Positions 1 to 7,581 of a DNA stretch of 18,949 nt are shown one piece after another. The stretch's first letter is position 1, and every line of letters starts with the position of its first letter. The notes under the pieces are model-generated. The model made no database searches. It had not been told where the DNA came from and was given only the letters and a program-made list of their open reading frames with translations. The DNA is taken from assembly GCA_035605975.1 (NCBI GenBank), contig DATNGG010000115.1, positions 1 to 18,949 on the forward strand, written 5' to 3'. Position numbers and translations under genes: made by a program. The stretch is from CAIKMD01 sp035605975 (lineage in GTDB: Bacteria; Pseudomonadota; Alphaproteobacteria; ATCC43930; CGMCC-115725).

Positions 1-1
1 C

Positions 2-613
2 ATTCCCGGCACCGACATCGTCTTGATGACGCCGGGTGCCGGATCGGAGAAGACCGCCGTGCGCGCCGACGAGATCTTCGTCTTCGATCTTGCCGGAAAG
101 ATTCACCATCACCCGGGCGGCGACCGACCGATCCAGATTCCCGCGGAATGGCGGATCCACACGCAAATCCACCGCGACCGGCCCGAGCTCGGCTGCGTCG
201 CCCATTTGCATGCGCAAGCCTCGACCGTCCTCGGCATTGTGGGAAAGACGATGGTGCCGGTTTATGCGCGCGCCGCCATCTTTCACGCGGGAGTGCCGAC
301 CTGGAACAATCCGCGCCTCGTCCTGACCGACGACATGGCGCGGTCGCTGTCGGAGGCGCTTGGCCCGCATCTCGCCTGCCAATTGCGCGGCCACGGCTCG
401 GTCGTCGTCGGCGAGACGCCGGAGACCGCCCTCGTCGCCTGCACCTATATCGAGGAGAACGCCCTCTTCCAGCTCGAGGCCGAGGCGCTGGGCGCCGTCA
501 TCCCGCTCTCGCCCGAGGAGCTGCACGACTGCAGCACCAACGCCTTCGGCATCGCCCCGCGCCTCTGGGATTTTTGGGAGCGCCGCGTCATCACCGCCGG
601 CCTGCCGCTCTGA
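2..613 (+). CDS. Class II aldolase/adducin family protein, 5' end cut by window
   Basis: The open frame runs in from the window edge (the first full codon begins at base 2), so the N-terminus is missing; an internal ATG at 23 is not the start because PGTDIVLMTPGAG just before and after it is the usual substrate/phosphate-binding region of the family. Counting from the first visible residue, the metal and catalytic set of class II aldolases is present: Glu49, the HLH pair His68 and His70, and the third histidine His131 in LRGHG. Members cleave hydroxy-keto acids or sugar phosphates, and some decarboxylate dihydroxyphthalates (PhtC type). Beside aromatic ring-cleavage genes, cleavage of a 4-hydroxy-2-oxo acid or decarboxylation of an aromatic acid is the likely role, but the substrate cannot be read from the sequence. 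It converges on the channel gene at 715-1909; no clear terminator was seen in the 101-bp gap. Confidence 0.88.
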   Translation: MPGTDIVLMTPGAGSEKTAVRADEIFVFDLAGKIHHHPGGDRPIQIPAEWRIHTQIHRDRPELGCVAHLHAQASTVLGIVGKTMVPVYARAAIFHAGVPTWNNPRLVLTDDMARSLSEALGPHLACQLRGHGSVVVGETPETALVACTYIEENALFQLEAEALGAVIPLSPEELHDCSTNAFGIAPRLWDFWERRVITAGLPL

Positions 614-714
614 GGCAGCCACACGCCTTCGGATCGGGCCTCTCGATGGGAGCAACATCGCAAGATGGCGACACCAACCGTTGCGCAATTCGGGCCGATC
701 GAAGCGGCAACTGA

Positions 715-1909
715 TCAATCCTGGCCGCGCGGTGGATCGCTGCTGCCGATCGGTTGGCCCTCACGAATTGTTCTGCGATGGGCCATCGTTTCTCCTCCGC
801 CAGCATCGCGTGTGGGCGGAGGCTCGTCGAGCTCGACCCGCTGCCGCGGCAGGCCGTGCGGATATTCCGCCTGGAGGAAGTCGATCATCTTCTCTCTCAC
901 ATAGCAGCGCAAATCCCAGGCCTCGCCCGAATTGCGGGCCGAGACTAGCGCGCGCAGCTCCATGGTCGTGGGATGCGCGTCCGTGACCTGCAGAACCACC
1001 ACATTGCCGTTCCAGAGCTTCGTCGAGCGAACGATCTCTTCGAGCTTCTTGCGCAGCGGATCGACCGGCACCCGGTAATCCACCTGCCACAGCACGATGC
1101 CGATCAGCTCGGGATTGCTGCGCGTCCAATTCTGGAATGGCTGCTCGAGCAGCCAGGCGAGCGGCACGATCATGCGCTGCAAATTCCAAATCCGCACGAC
1201 CACATAGGTCGCGGTGATTTCCTCGATCCATCCCCATTCGTTGTTGATGATGACCGCATCTTCGATGCGAATCGGCTGGGTGATCGCGAGCTGGATGCCG
1301 GCGATGAGATTGGAAAGGACCGGCCGCGCCGCCAGTCCCAGCACCAGTCCCGCGGCGCCGGCAGAGGCAAGGATGCTGACGCCGTATTTCTGCACCGCCG
1401 GAAACACCATGAGCGCGGCCGCGATCGTCAGAAGCGCCAGCACGACATGCGAGGTGCGACGCAGCACCTGCCATTGCGTTGCGTGCTTGCGCGCCATGAT
1501 CCATGATGTCGTCTTGAATGTTCTTGCTGGTAAGCGAGAGCTGGCGCTCGCTCACCACGTCGATCGCGACGAGCGCGGCCCAGCCGATTATGCCGATGAA
1601 GATGGCGCTGAGAAACCGCAACGCGATGATTTGTTGATGGGGCGAGAGCGGCGTCGCCGGCACGATGCTGCTGACCAGACCGACCGCCAGCGCGAAGAAC
1701 AGGAACCGCTCCGCCCGGCCGAGAAAAGCGAACAGCACGAAGCCGCGCCGGCGTTGCGACCACCGCAGCAAGGTGCGCTTGATGATGGCGTGGAGGATTG
1801 CGGCGACAGCGAGCGCCCCCGCGACGAGGATCGCAGTGGTGATAAGCGGCGGGAATGCCTGTAGCGCCGGCGAAATATCGCCGGCGATGCGCGCGGCCGG
1901 ATTATCCAT
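715..1909 (-). pseudogene. MscS-family mechanosensitive channel, split by a 7-bp duplication frameshift
   Basis: Two overlapping minus-strand frames together make one MscS-like protein. The first frame (from ATG 1909) gives the N-terminal membrane helices, about 140 residues ending in SKNIQDDIM. The second frame (from 1497 to the stop at 715) gives MARKHATQWQVLRR, a further helix, the pore-lining glycine/alanine-rich TM3 (GVSILASAGAAGLVLGLAAR) and the cytoplasmic beta domain (IEDAVIINNEWGWIEEI). The join lies exactly at a tandem copy of CCATGAT (1494-1507). Removing one copy restores DDIMARKHATQ in a single frame of about 395 residues. Left as is, the first frame reads on out of phase to 761 and makes nonsense. 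The C-terminal half could in principle start at the ATG at 1497, but would lack the first helices. It is an inner-membrane osmotic safety valve and has no evident link to the aromatic genes. A sequencing or assembly error is a real alternative to a true mutation. Confidence 0.8.
1494..1507. repeat. Perfect 7-bp tandem duplication (CCATGAT x2) causing frameshift
   Basis: CCATGAT occurs twice without spacing at 1494-1500 and 1501-1507. Seven is not a multiple of three, so the duplication shifts the frame of the MscS-like gene; taking out one copy reconnects the two halves precisely. Confidence 0.85.
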
Positions 1910-2104
1910 CGCCCAAAAGTAAAACCGTCACCGCCGGTCGATCAGCCGCGCGGCGAAGGATCTCGGTTCATGATCCGGCATCGAGCGCCGAAGCGGCGGA
2001 TCACGCCCCTCTCTCGGCATGCTTCACCCTGCGTTGCTTGTGCCCACGCAGCTTTCAACGAAGCCGGGCAAATTTTGTTCCGCTTCGAGCGAGGCCCGAT
2101 GCTG

Positions 2105-2866
2105 CTACGCCCAATCCGGCTCGTCGCCGCGATCGAGGGCGTCGCCACCCGCCGCGATCCCGTCGATATAAAGGCTCCAAACGCGCAGATTGATGCGGCA
2201 GGCCTCGACCACCTGATCGGCCATGCCGAGCCGCTCCGCATGCTCGGCGACGGTGTGCCAGCCGAGATTCGAATGCTCGATATCGGCTTCGGTGTGGAGC
2301 TCGAAGAAATCCAAATCCGCGTCCCTGAGCCCGAAAAGCCCGGCCCAGCGACCGCGCTCCATCCCGAACCACCCCTGATCGCGGATCGCGCCCATGCCGT
2401 AGCCCGGAATATTGCTGCGCTCGGCGCAGGTATTGGCGATGAGCCCTTCGAGCCAATGCCGGCCGGACATCAGCCCATCCCAGGCGAACCAGCAGATCTG
2501 AGTCGAGGCGAGGCGTCTCGCGCCGCGAATCATCTCGTGCTCCAAGCCAACCTTGGTGCCGAGCTCTTCGAGGATCGCCCAATGCGGCCGGCCGCCGCCA
2601 TGCGCGTGATCGGCGATCACCTCTTCGCTGCAGGCCTTGATGATGCGCAACCGAATATCCCAATCGGGGCAATTGGTCGCGACCCTCAGCTTCAGGACGG
2701 AGTTGCGTTGCCGCGTGTTTTGCCGGTGCTGCAGCACGAACATCCGCGCGCGGCCCTTCGTCAAAGGCTCGTGAAAGAACCGCGTGCGGCGAACGAAGGC
2801 ATCGACCTCGCGATCGAGCCGGGCAACGACGGGGCCGCCGACGGCGGCATGTGAGGTGTTCGGCAT
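2105..2866 (-). CDS. Heme-oxygenase-like diiron protein (HDO/CADD/TenA-PqqC fold)
   Basis: This is a cytoplasmic, all-helical protein of 253 residues. The start at 2866 is chosen because GGAGGAG lies nine bases upstream; a longer frame from 2899 would put that site inside the gene. The sequence carries what looks like the full six-ligand set of heme-oxygenase-like diiron oxidases: Glu82 and His89 seven apart, Glu149 in CAERSN, and the HxxxDxxH motif His191-Asp195-His198. The same E-H-E-H-D-H set, with the same E-x6-H and HxxxDxxH spacings, is known in chlamydial CADD. HDO proteins use two irons and O2 for oxidative chemistry such as N-oxygenation, C-C cleavage or p-aminobenzoate formation; the reaction here is unknown. 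It follows the decarboxylase-like gene after a short gap (stop at 2915), so the two are probably co-transcribed. The alternative is a PqqC-like cofactor-free oxidase, but the intact ligand set argues for a metal. Confidence 0.82.
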   Translation of the reverse strand: MPNTSHAAVGGPVVARLDREVDAFVRRTRFFHEPLTKGRARMFVLQHRQNTRQRNSVLKLRVATNCPDWDIRLRIIKACSEEVIADHAHGGGRPHWAILEELGTKVGLEHEMIRGARRLASTQICWFAWDGLMSGRHWLEGLIANTCAERSNIPGYGMGAIRDQGWFGMERGRWAGLFGLRDADLDFFELHTEADIEHSNLGWHTVAEHAERLGMADQVVEACRINLRVWSLYIDGIAAGGDALDRGDEPDWA

Positions 2867-2914
2867 CGCGGGTCGCTCCTCCTGGGTAAATCCTTGCATT
2901 GGTGGCGGCCGGTC

Positions 2915-3961
2915 CTAGCGCTCTCCGCGGCGCTCCGTCGTCCAGCCCTCGCGGCCGCTCTTGTTGTTACCGATATTCGGGAAGCCATAGGTCGGCACGA
3001 ACAGATCTTCGATCGGAACCTTGTGCGGGATCATTGCCTGCTCGTGCAAATAGGTGACGAGCGCCTCGAGCGTCGGCCGGTTCTCTTCGACCCCGTAAGG
3101 CCAAAATTCCTGCCCGAACACCTCGTCGATCTCATGAAAGTCGGCGACCATCCAGGGCAGCATATAGCGCAGCGCGCCGACATCGCGCGCTTTCGAAATG
3201 GCGAGCGCGCGCGCCTCGCAGCAGGCATTGTAAAGGCTGGTCGCAACGAAAGGATGCTTTTCATAGACCGAACGCTTGATCGCCAGCACATGCATGATCG
3301 GAAAAATTTTCGTGCGCTTGAAATAATCCGCCTCGACCTCGCGGAAATTGGGGAAAAGCCGTTGAATGTTCGGATTGCGGCCGAACGGCTCTGGAATGGT
3401 GGCGGTGGTCATCGCATCGATCTCGCCATCCTCGAGCAGCTGGTTCAGCGACTTGCCGCTGTTGTTCTGGACGAGGTCGATCTTCTTGAGAACCGGCAGC
3501 GTCGCGGGCTTGCCATGGGTGCCGGGATGCTCCATCGCGCCCTGCACCCAATGGATGGTCGAGAGATCGACGCCGTATTCGTGCTGGAGGAGGCCGCGGA
3601 TGAAGACCGCCGCCGTTTGCACGTAAAGCGGCACGCCGACCTTGCGGCCTTCGAGATCCTTCGGATGCTTGATGCCGGATTTCTTGTTGATGAAGATGAA
3701 TTGGTGACGGAACACCCGCGACAGCATCACCGGGATCGCGACCATCGGCGAGTTCCCGGCGATCAGCTTCGTCACGTGCTCGGAAATCGACATTTCCGAC
3801 GCGTCGAATTCGAGGCCGCCGCCCATGCGGTCGAAGACCTGGCGCGGATCGTCCATGGGCATAAAATTGAGATCGATGCCGGCCGGCCTGACATCGCCCG
3901 TCAGCAGCGCGTGCATACGGTCGTAGAATCCGGAAGCGAGGGTGATGGGAAGGTTGGACAT
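2915..3961 (-). CDS. 4,5-dihydroxyphthalate decarboxylase-like protein (Pht5 family)
   Basis: The protein has 348 residues. It begins MSNLPITLASGFYDR and continues LLTGDVRPAGIDLNFMP, the opening typical of Pht5/4,5-dihydroxyphthalate decarboxylases; these have a periplasmic-binding-protein fold but work in the cytoplasm. There is no signal peptide, which separates it from true ABC binding proteins. The start at 3961 is preferred over an in-frame ATG at 4051 because the homologous part begins here and GAAAGG lies about 12 bases upstream. Pht5 converts 4,5-dihydroxyphthalate to protocatechuate, which would link a phthalate-type Rieske oxygenase (12865-14142) to the ring-cleavage genes. Family members are often annotated without tests, so another carboxylated aromatic or a sensor/binding role is possible. 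It is first in a two-gene unit with the diiron protein and divergent from the ABC ATPase. Confidence 0.78.
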   Translation of the reverse strand: MSNLPITLASGFYDRMHALLTGDVRPAGIDLNFMPMDDPRQVFDRMGGGLEFDASEMSISEHVTKLIAGNSPMVAIPVMLSRVFRHQFIFINKKSGIKHPKDLEGRKVGVPLYVQTAAVFIRGLLQHEYGVDLSTIHWVQGAMEHPGTHGKPATLPVLKKIDLVQNNSGKSLNQLLEDGEIDAMTTATIPEPFGRNPNIQRLFPNFREVEADYFKRTKIFPIMHVLAIKRSVYEKHPFVATSLYNACCEARALAISKARDVGALRYMLPWMVADFHEIDEVFGQEFWPYGVEENRPTLEALVTYLHEQAMIPHKVPIEDLFVPTYGFPNIGNNKSGREGWTTERRGER

Positions 3962-4170
3962 GCGGGGACAGCCTTTCTCGTTCGCCGACGGATGGACCGG
4001 CGATGCCATGCTGCCATATTGGAGGGCGGGCAGCCAAGCCGGTCGCATCATTCGTGCGAGCGACGCACGGCGCGATTGACGCGGGGCCTCGTCTCGGGCC
4101 TTACTGTCTGAAGGATATGAAGCCGCTGGCGGAGCCGAAGCGGCCGCGCGGCGTTCAGGGAGCGAATCTC

Positions 4171-5274
4171 GTGATCGAAGTCGACAATCTCAGCCTCACC
4201 TATCACAGCTCGAACGAAAGCCACCTCGCCGTCAACGGCGTCAGCTTCCGCGTCGAGCGCGGGCAGTTCTATACCTTGTTGGGGCCGAGCGGCTGCGGCA
4301 AGACGACGACCTTGCGCAGCGTCGCGGGGCTGGAGCGGCCGGATGCCGGCACGATCCGCATCAACGGCCGCACCGTGTCATCCTCGGCGACGGGCGAATG
4401 GGTGCCGCCCAACCGGCGCGCGATCGGCATGGTGTTTCAATCCTACGCGATTTGGCCGCATATGACGGTCTTCCAGAACGTCGCTTTTCCGCTTCGCTAC
4501 GGCGCGTCGCGCGTGCCCTCGCGCGAAATCCGCGAGCGCGTGCGCAAGGCCCTGGCGCTCGTTCAGCTCGAGGGCTACGAAGATCGCCCGGCGCCGCATT
4601 TGAGCGGCGGGCAGCAGCAGCGCCTCGCTCTGGCGCGCGCCTTCGTCATGGAGCCGGACGTGCTCTTGCTCGACGAGCCGCTTAGCAACCTCGATGCCAA
4701 GCTGCGCGAGGAGATGCGCGGCGAGCTGCGCAAGCTCGTCAAGGCGCTCGGAATGACGACGATCTTCGTGACGCATGAGCAGATCGAGGCGCTGGTCCTC
4801 TCCGACGTGATCGCCGTCATGCGCAACGGCAAGATCGTGCAGGAGGGCAGCCCGCTCGCGATCTACCAGCAGCCGGCGAATCCCTTCGTCGCCGACTTTA
4901 TCGGGCAATCGAATCTGATTTCGGGCACCGTCAGCGCGCTCGGCGACGGCAATCATTCGATGATCAAGGTCGAATGCGCCCTCGGCAGCCTTGTCTGCAC
5001 GGCCCCCCGCGGCGTAACGGTCGGCGACAACATCGTCGTCGCGATTCGCCCGGAGCACGTTGCCCTGAGCCCCGATGCGGAGAGGACGGAGAATGCGCTC
5101 GATGCCGTCGTCTCGTCGACGAGCTTCGTCGGCAGCTCGATGGATTGCTCGCTGAAGATCGGCGAATACCCGTTCCGCATCATGCTGCATCCCGAGCGGG
5201 CGCCGTCCATCGGCGCAATCTGCAAGGTCTATGTCGCGGCCCGGCACTGCTTTGCGATGCGCGCCGAGGCTTAG
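4171..5274 (+). CDS. ABC transporter ATP-binding protein, MalK/PotA type with TOBE domain
   Basis: The ATPase has 367 residues from a GTG at 4171, chosen because AGGGAG sits seven bases upstream and the product then begins (M)IEVDNLSLTYHS as in relatives. An ATG at 4117 adds 18 residues with a poorly spaced ribosome site and is the alternative. Walker A is GPSGCGKTT (38-46), the Q-loop is around MVFQSYAIWPHMTV, the signature LSGGQQQ is at 144-150, Walker B VLLLDEP at 164-170 and the switch His at 202. The last ~85 residues match a TOBE domain (AIRPEHVALSP). Such ATPases energise import of sugars, polyamines, iron or phosphonates. No permease or binding-protein gene adjoins it: the divergent neighbour is an SBP-fold decarboxylase and the downstream neighbour is a convergent TRAP gene, so its partners are elsewhere or it serves several systems. 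Confidence 0.9.
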   Translation: MIEVDNLSLTYHSSNESHLAVNGVSFRVERGQFYTLLGPSGCGKTTTLRSVAGLERPDAGTIRINGRTVSSSATGEWVPPNRRAIGMVFQSYAIWPHMTVFQNVAFPLRYGASRVPSREIRERVRKALALVQLEGYEDRPAPHLSGGQQQRLALARAFVMEPDVLLLDEPLSNLDAKLREEMRGELRKLVKALGMTTIFVTHEQIEALVLSDVIAVMRNGKIVQEGSPLAIYQQPANPFVADFIGQSNLISGTVSALGDGNHSMIKVECALGSLVCTAPRGVTVGDNIVVAIRPEHVALSPDAERTENALDAVVSSTSFVGSSMDCSLKIGEYPFRIMLHPERAPSIGAICKVYVAARHCFAMRAEA

Positions 5275-5309
5275 GCGCGATCGAGCGCGGTCGGTTTCCC
5301 TCGTCCCGT

Positions 5310-7277
5310 TCAGTGAACCATCGCGTTGACCAGGAACAGGCTGATCGCCGGGAACGCGACCAGCAGGCCCAGCTTGACGAAATCGGCAAGCACGTAGGGG
5401 AAGACGCCTTTATAAATCGTCCACATCGGAACATCGGGCGTCACGCTCTTTAAGACGAAGACGTTGAGGCCGAGCGGCGGGTGGATGAGGCCGGTCTCGA
5501 CCACGGCAAGCTGGATGATGCCCCACCAGACGATGTCATAGCCCATGCTAAGGATGAGCGGCGTGACGATCGGCACGGTGATGACCATCACCGCGAAGGA
5601 TTCCATCAGCGAGCCGAGGATCAGGAAGAAGAACAGCAGCAGGGCCATGATCGCCCAGTTCGCCCAGTGCAGCGTCGACACCCAGGCGGTCGCGAGGTCG
5701 GTCAGCGCCGAAACGGCGACGAAGAACGACAAGGTCTGAGCACCGAAGATGAGTCCGTAGATCATCGCCGTGACGGCCGTCACTTCGGCCATGACCCGCC
5801 AGAACGCGCCGCCCTTGAGCTTGCCGCGATAGAGGGCGGCGATGAACGCGCCGAAGGCGCCCACCGCGGCCGATTCGGTATCGGTAAAGACGCCCAGATA
5901 GAGCCCGCCCATCACGGTGAAGAAGAGCAAGCCGACCGCGCGGCACTTCCGCAGCTGCTGGCCGATTTCCTCCGCACCGGCGCGCACGGATGGCGGGCAG
6001 GATTTCGGCGCAATATGCACATAGAGCCAAACCGTGACGCAATAGAGCAGCACGGAGAGCAGCGCCGGGCCGAAGGCGCCCATGAAAAGCTGGCCGACCG
6101 ACGCTTCCGTCAAAAGCGCGAACACGATCAGCGGGCCCGAGGGCGGCACCAACGCGCCCAAAGTACCGCCGGCGGCGCAGACGCCGGTCGCGAGCGCCGG
6201 CGAATAACCCCGCTCGCGCATTTCCGGCACGGCCACTTTTCCGATCAGCGAAGCGGTCGCGATCGACGAGCTCGTCAGCGCGCCGAAGCCCGCACAGCCG
6301 AGAACGGTCGCATAGGCAAGGCCGCCGCGCAGCCGGCCCAAAACCGCATGCGCCAGATTGTAAAGATCGGTCGCCATGCCGGCCGTGGCGGCGAAGCTTC
6401 CCATCATCAGGAAGAGCGGCAGCGTGCCGACCTGGCCGTTGGTCAAAAACCCTTCGACGGTCGTGCCGAAGGCGCTGAGCGCGGGATCGAACCCCATGAG
6501 CAAGGCCGAGCCGACAAGGCCGATAAGCGCCATGCTGGCGGCGAGCGGCACGAGGCCGAGCATGAACAGCCACAGGCAGAGGAAGGCATAGAGCACTTCG
6601 AGCCCGATATTGCCCTGCGCCCAAGTCGAGACGGTCTCGAAATCGACGGCGATATAGAGGCCGCCAAGCAGGGCGGCGATTCCGACGGCGAGCGCGACTC
6701 TCGTGAATACCGGGTGAGTCGCCTCGCCCGGTCGCGGTCCGGGATGGATGAGGGCCTGCCGGAACTGATTGAGCATCACGACCAGCTGCACGAGGCAGCC
6801 GAGGAAGAACATCACCGCGACGCCGAAGAGGAACGGCGCTTGCGGCAGCCCCAGCATCACCGTCGCACGGCCCTGATCGGCGAGCTGGCCGGCATAAACG
6901 TAGATCTGCCACGTCAGCACGGCGAAGAAGACCAGCAGGAACAGGCCGCCGATCGCGTCGAGCCACATGCCGAGCCGCGGCGTCATGAAGCGGCTCAGCA
7001 GGTCGATGCGCAGATTGACCTTGTTCGCCAGGCCCGAGGGGATGGTCGCGGCGATCGCCACGGCGAACACCATGGCGACGACCTCGTTGAGCGCGGGGAA
7101 CGGAGAATTGAAAATCCACCGCATCAGCACGTCGAGAACCGTCGCGCCGGCGGCGATCAGCATCCCGGCGACGCCGATCGACGCGACCGGCCGCGTGGCG
7201 ATCACGCAGAAATACTCCAACCGGTCGAGCAGCGACTGCGGCGAAGCTGGCGTTTCCGCCAATGCGCTGTTCTCCAT
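5310..7277 (-). CDS. TRAP transporter permease, fused small and large subunits (DctQM)
   Basis: This inner-membrane protein has 655 residues. Residues 1 to about 190 are a four-helix DctQ domain (RWIFNSPFPALNEVVAMVFAV region); about 220 to the end is a DctM domain with some 12 hydrophobic segments and the conserved loops GALTSSSIATASLIGKVAVPEM and GALVPPSGPLIVFALLTEAS. Fusion of the two subunits is known in other TRAP systems and fits the length. The ATG at 7277 is preferred to a TTG at 7280 because GGGAGG lies five bases before it. TRAP carriers use the sodium or proton gradient to bring in organic acids caught by a periplasmic DctP protein, here the divergent gene at 7582. It converges on the ABC ATPase with a 35-bp gap. 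Confidence 0.94.
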   Translation of the reverse strand: MENSALAETPASPQSLLDRLEYFCVIATRPVASIGVAGMLIAAGATVLDVLMRWIFNSPFPALNEVVAMVFAVAIAATIPSGLANKVNLRIDLLSRFMTPRLGMWLDAIGGLFLLVFFAVLTWQIYVYAGQLADQGRATVMLGLPQAPFLFGVAVMFFLGCLVQLVVMLNQFRQALIHPGPRPGEATHPVFTRVALAVGIAALLGGLYIAVDFETVSTWAQGNIGLEVLYAFLCLWLFMLGLVPLAASMALIGLVGSALLMGFDPALSAFGTTVEGFLTNGQVGTLPLFLMMGSFAATAGMATDLYNLAHAVLGRLRGGLAYATVLGCAGFGALTSSSIATASLIGKVAVPEMRERGYSPALATGVCAAGGTLGALVPPSGPLIVFALLTEASVGQLFMGAFGPALLSVLLYCVTVWLYVHIAPKSCPPSVRAGAEEIGQQLRKCRAVGLLFFTVMGGLYLGVFTDTESAAVGAFGAFIAALYRGKLKGGAFWRVMAEVTAVTAMIYGLIFGAQTLSFFVAVSALTDLATAWVSTLHWANWAIMALLLFFFLILGSLMESFAVMVITVPIVTPLILSMGYDIVWWGIIQLAVVETGLIHPPLGLNVFVLKSVTPDVPMWTIYKGVFPYVLADFVKLGLLVAFPAISLFLVNAMVH

Positions 7278-7581
7278 CAAAGCCTCCCTGCCGCGCCTTC
7301 GAGCGATCGCAATTTGCTTTTACGTCACCGACGGCCCGGGCCTGCGCATCGGCCGATTAACGGGCTCGACGCCGGCCCTGGAATTTAGACGTTGCGCCGG
7401 CCCGAGCAACTGATTTCGTCGGCGCGGCGGAATATCCCCGGATTTTCAACGCGCCGCGCGCCGCCATGTTTGACTCGGCGGAAGGGACAGGCTTAACGTA
7501 AATCGACGGTTGCGAAAAGCCGCGCCGCGCGCGCCGAGAACGGTGGCGAAACGATCGACAATGAACAAGGGAGGACATCTT
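7278..7581. promoter_or_regulatory. Divergent intergenic region between TRAP permease and TRAP binding protein
   Basis: These 304 bp hold no credible gene. Both flanking start codons have strong ribosome sites (GGGAGG for the permease, GGGAGGA for the binding protein). The stretch must carry two outward promoters. It is less GC-rich in patches (7310-7325, 7380-7445) than the coding DNA. No convincing operator palindrome was found by eye. Confidence 0.6.
7470..7499 (+). promoter_or_regulatory. Possible sigma70-type promoter for the TRAP binding-protein gene
   Basis: TTGACT (7470-7475) is followed after 18 bases by TAACGT (7494-7499), about 80 bases before the ATG at 7582. The -35 box is close to consensus but the -10 box matches only half of TATAAT, so this is a weak call. 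Confidence 0.28.

Noticed and set aside
761..1500. Continuation of the first MscS frame down to 761 as a genuine C-terminus
   Set aside because: After the 7-bp duplication this frame reads arginine/alanine-rich nonsense, while the overlapping frame carries the conserved MscS pore helix and beta domain.
1910..2104. Small gene or RNA in the gap between the diiron-protein gene and the channel gene
   Set aside because: The short frames here have no ribosome site or plausible composition, and no stable hairpin with a T-run was seen.
2915..3961. Periplasmic ABC substrate-binding protein (NitT/TauT type) partner of the ATPase at 4171
   Set aside because: No signal peptide or lipobox is present and the N-terminal motif is that of Pht5-type decarboxylases; kept only as an alternative.
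2894..4111. Open frame of 405 codons on + opposite the decarboxylase-like gene
   Set aside because: It is antisense to a gene with clear family motifs and a ribosome site, and it has charged low-complexity composition and no recognisable domain.
5275..5309. Bidirectional terminator between the convergent ABC ATPase and TRAP genes
   Set aside because: Only a very short CGCG/CGCG pairing is visible and there is no T-run, so it cannot be supported.
5481..7388. Long open frame (635 codons) on + opposite the TRAP permease
   Set aside because: The product is almost entirely Arg, Glu, His, Asp, Gln and Ala with no fold-like pattern; it mirrors the GC-rich codons of the clear DctQM gene on the other strand.
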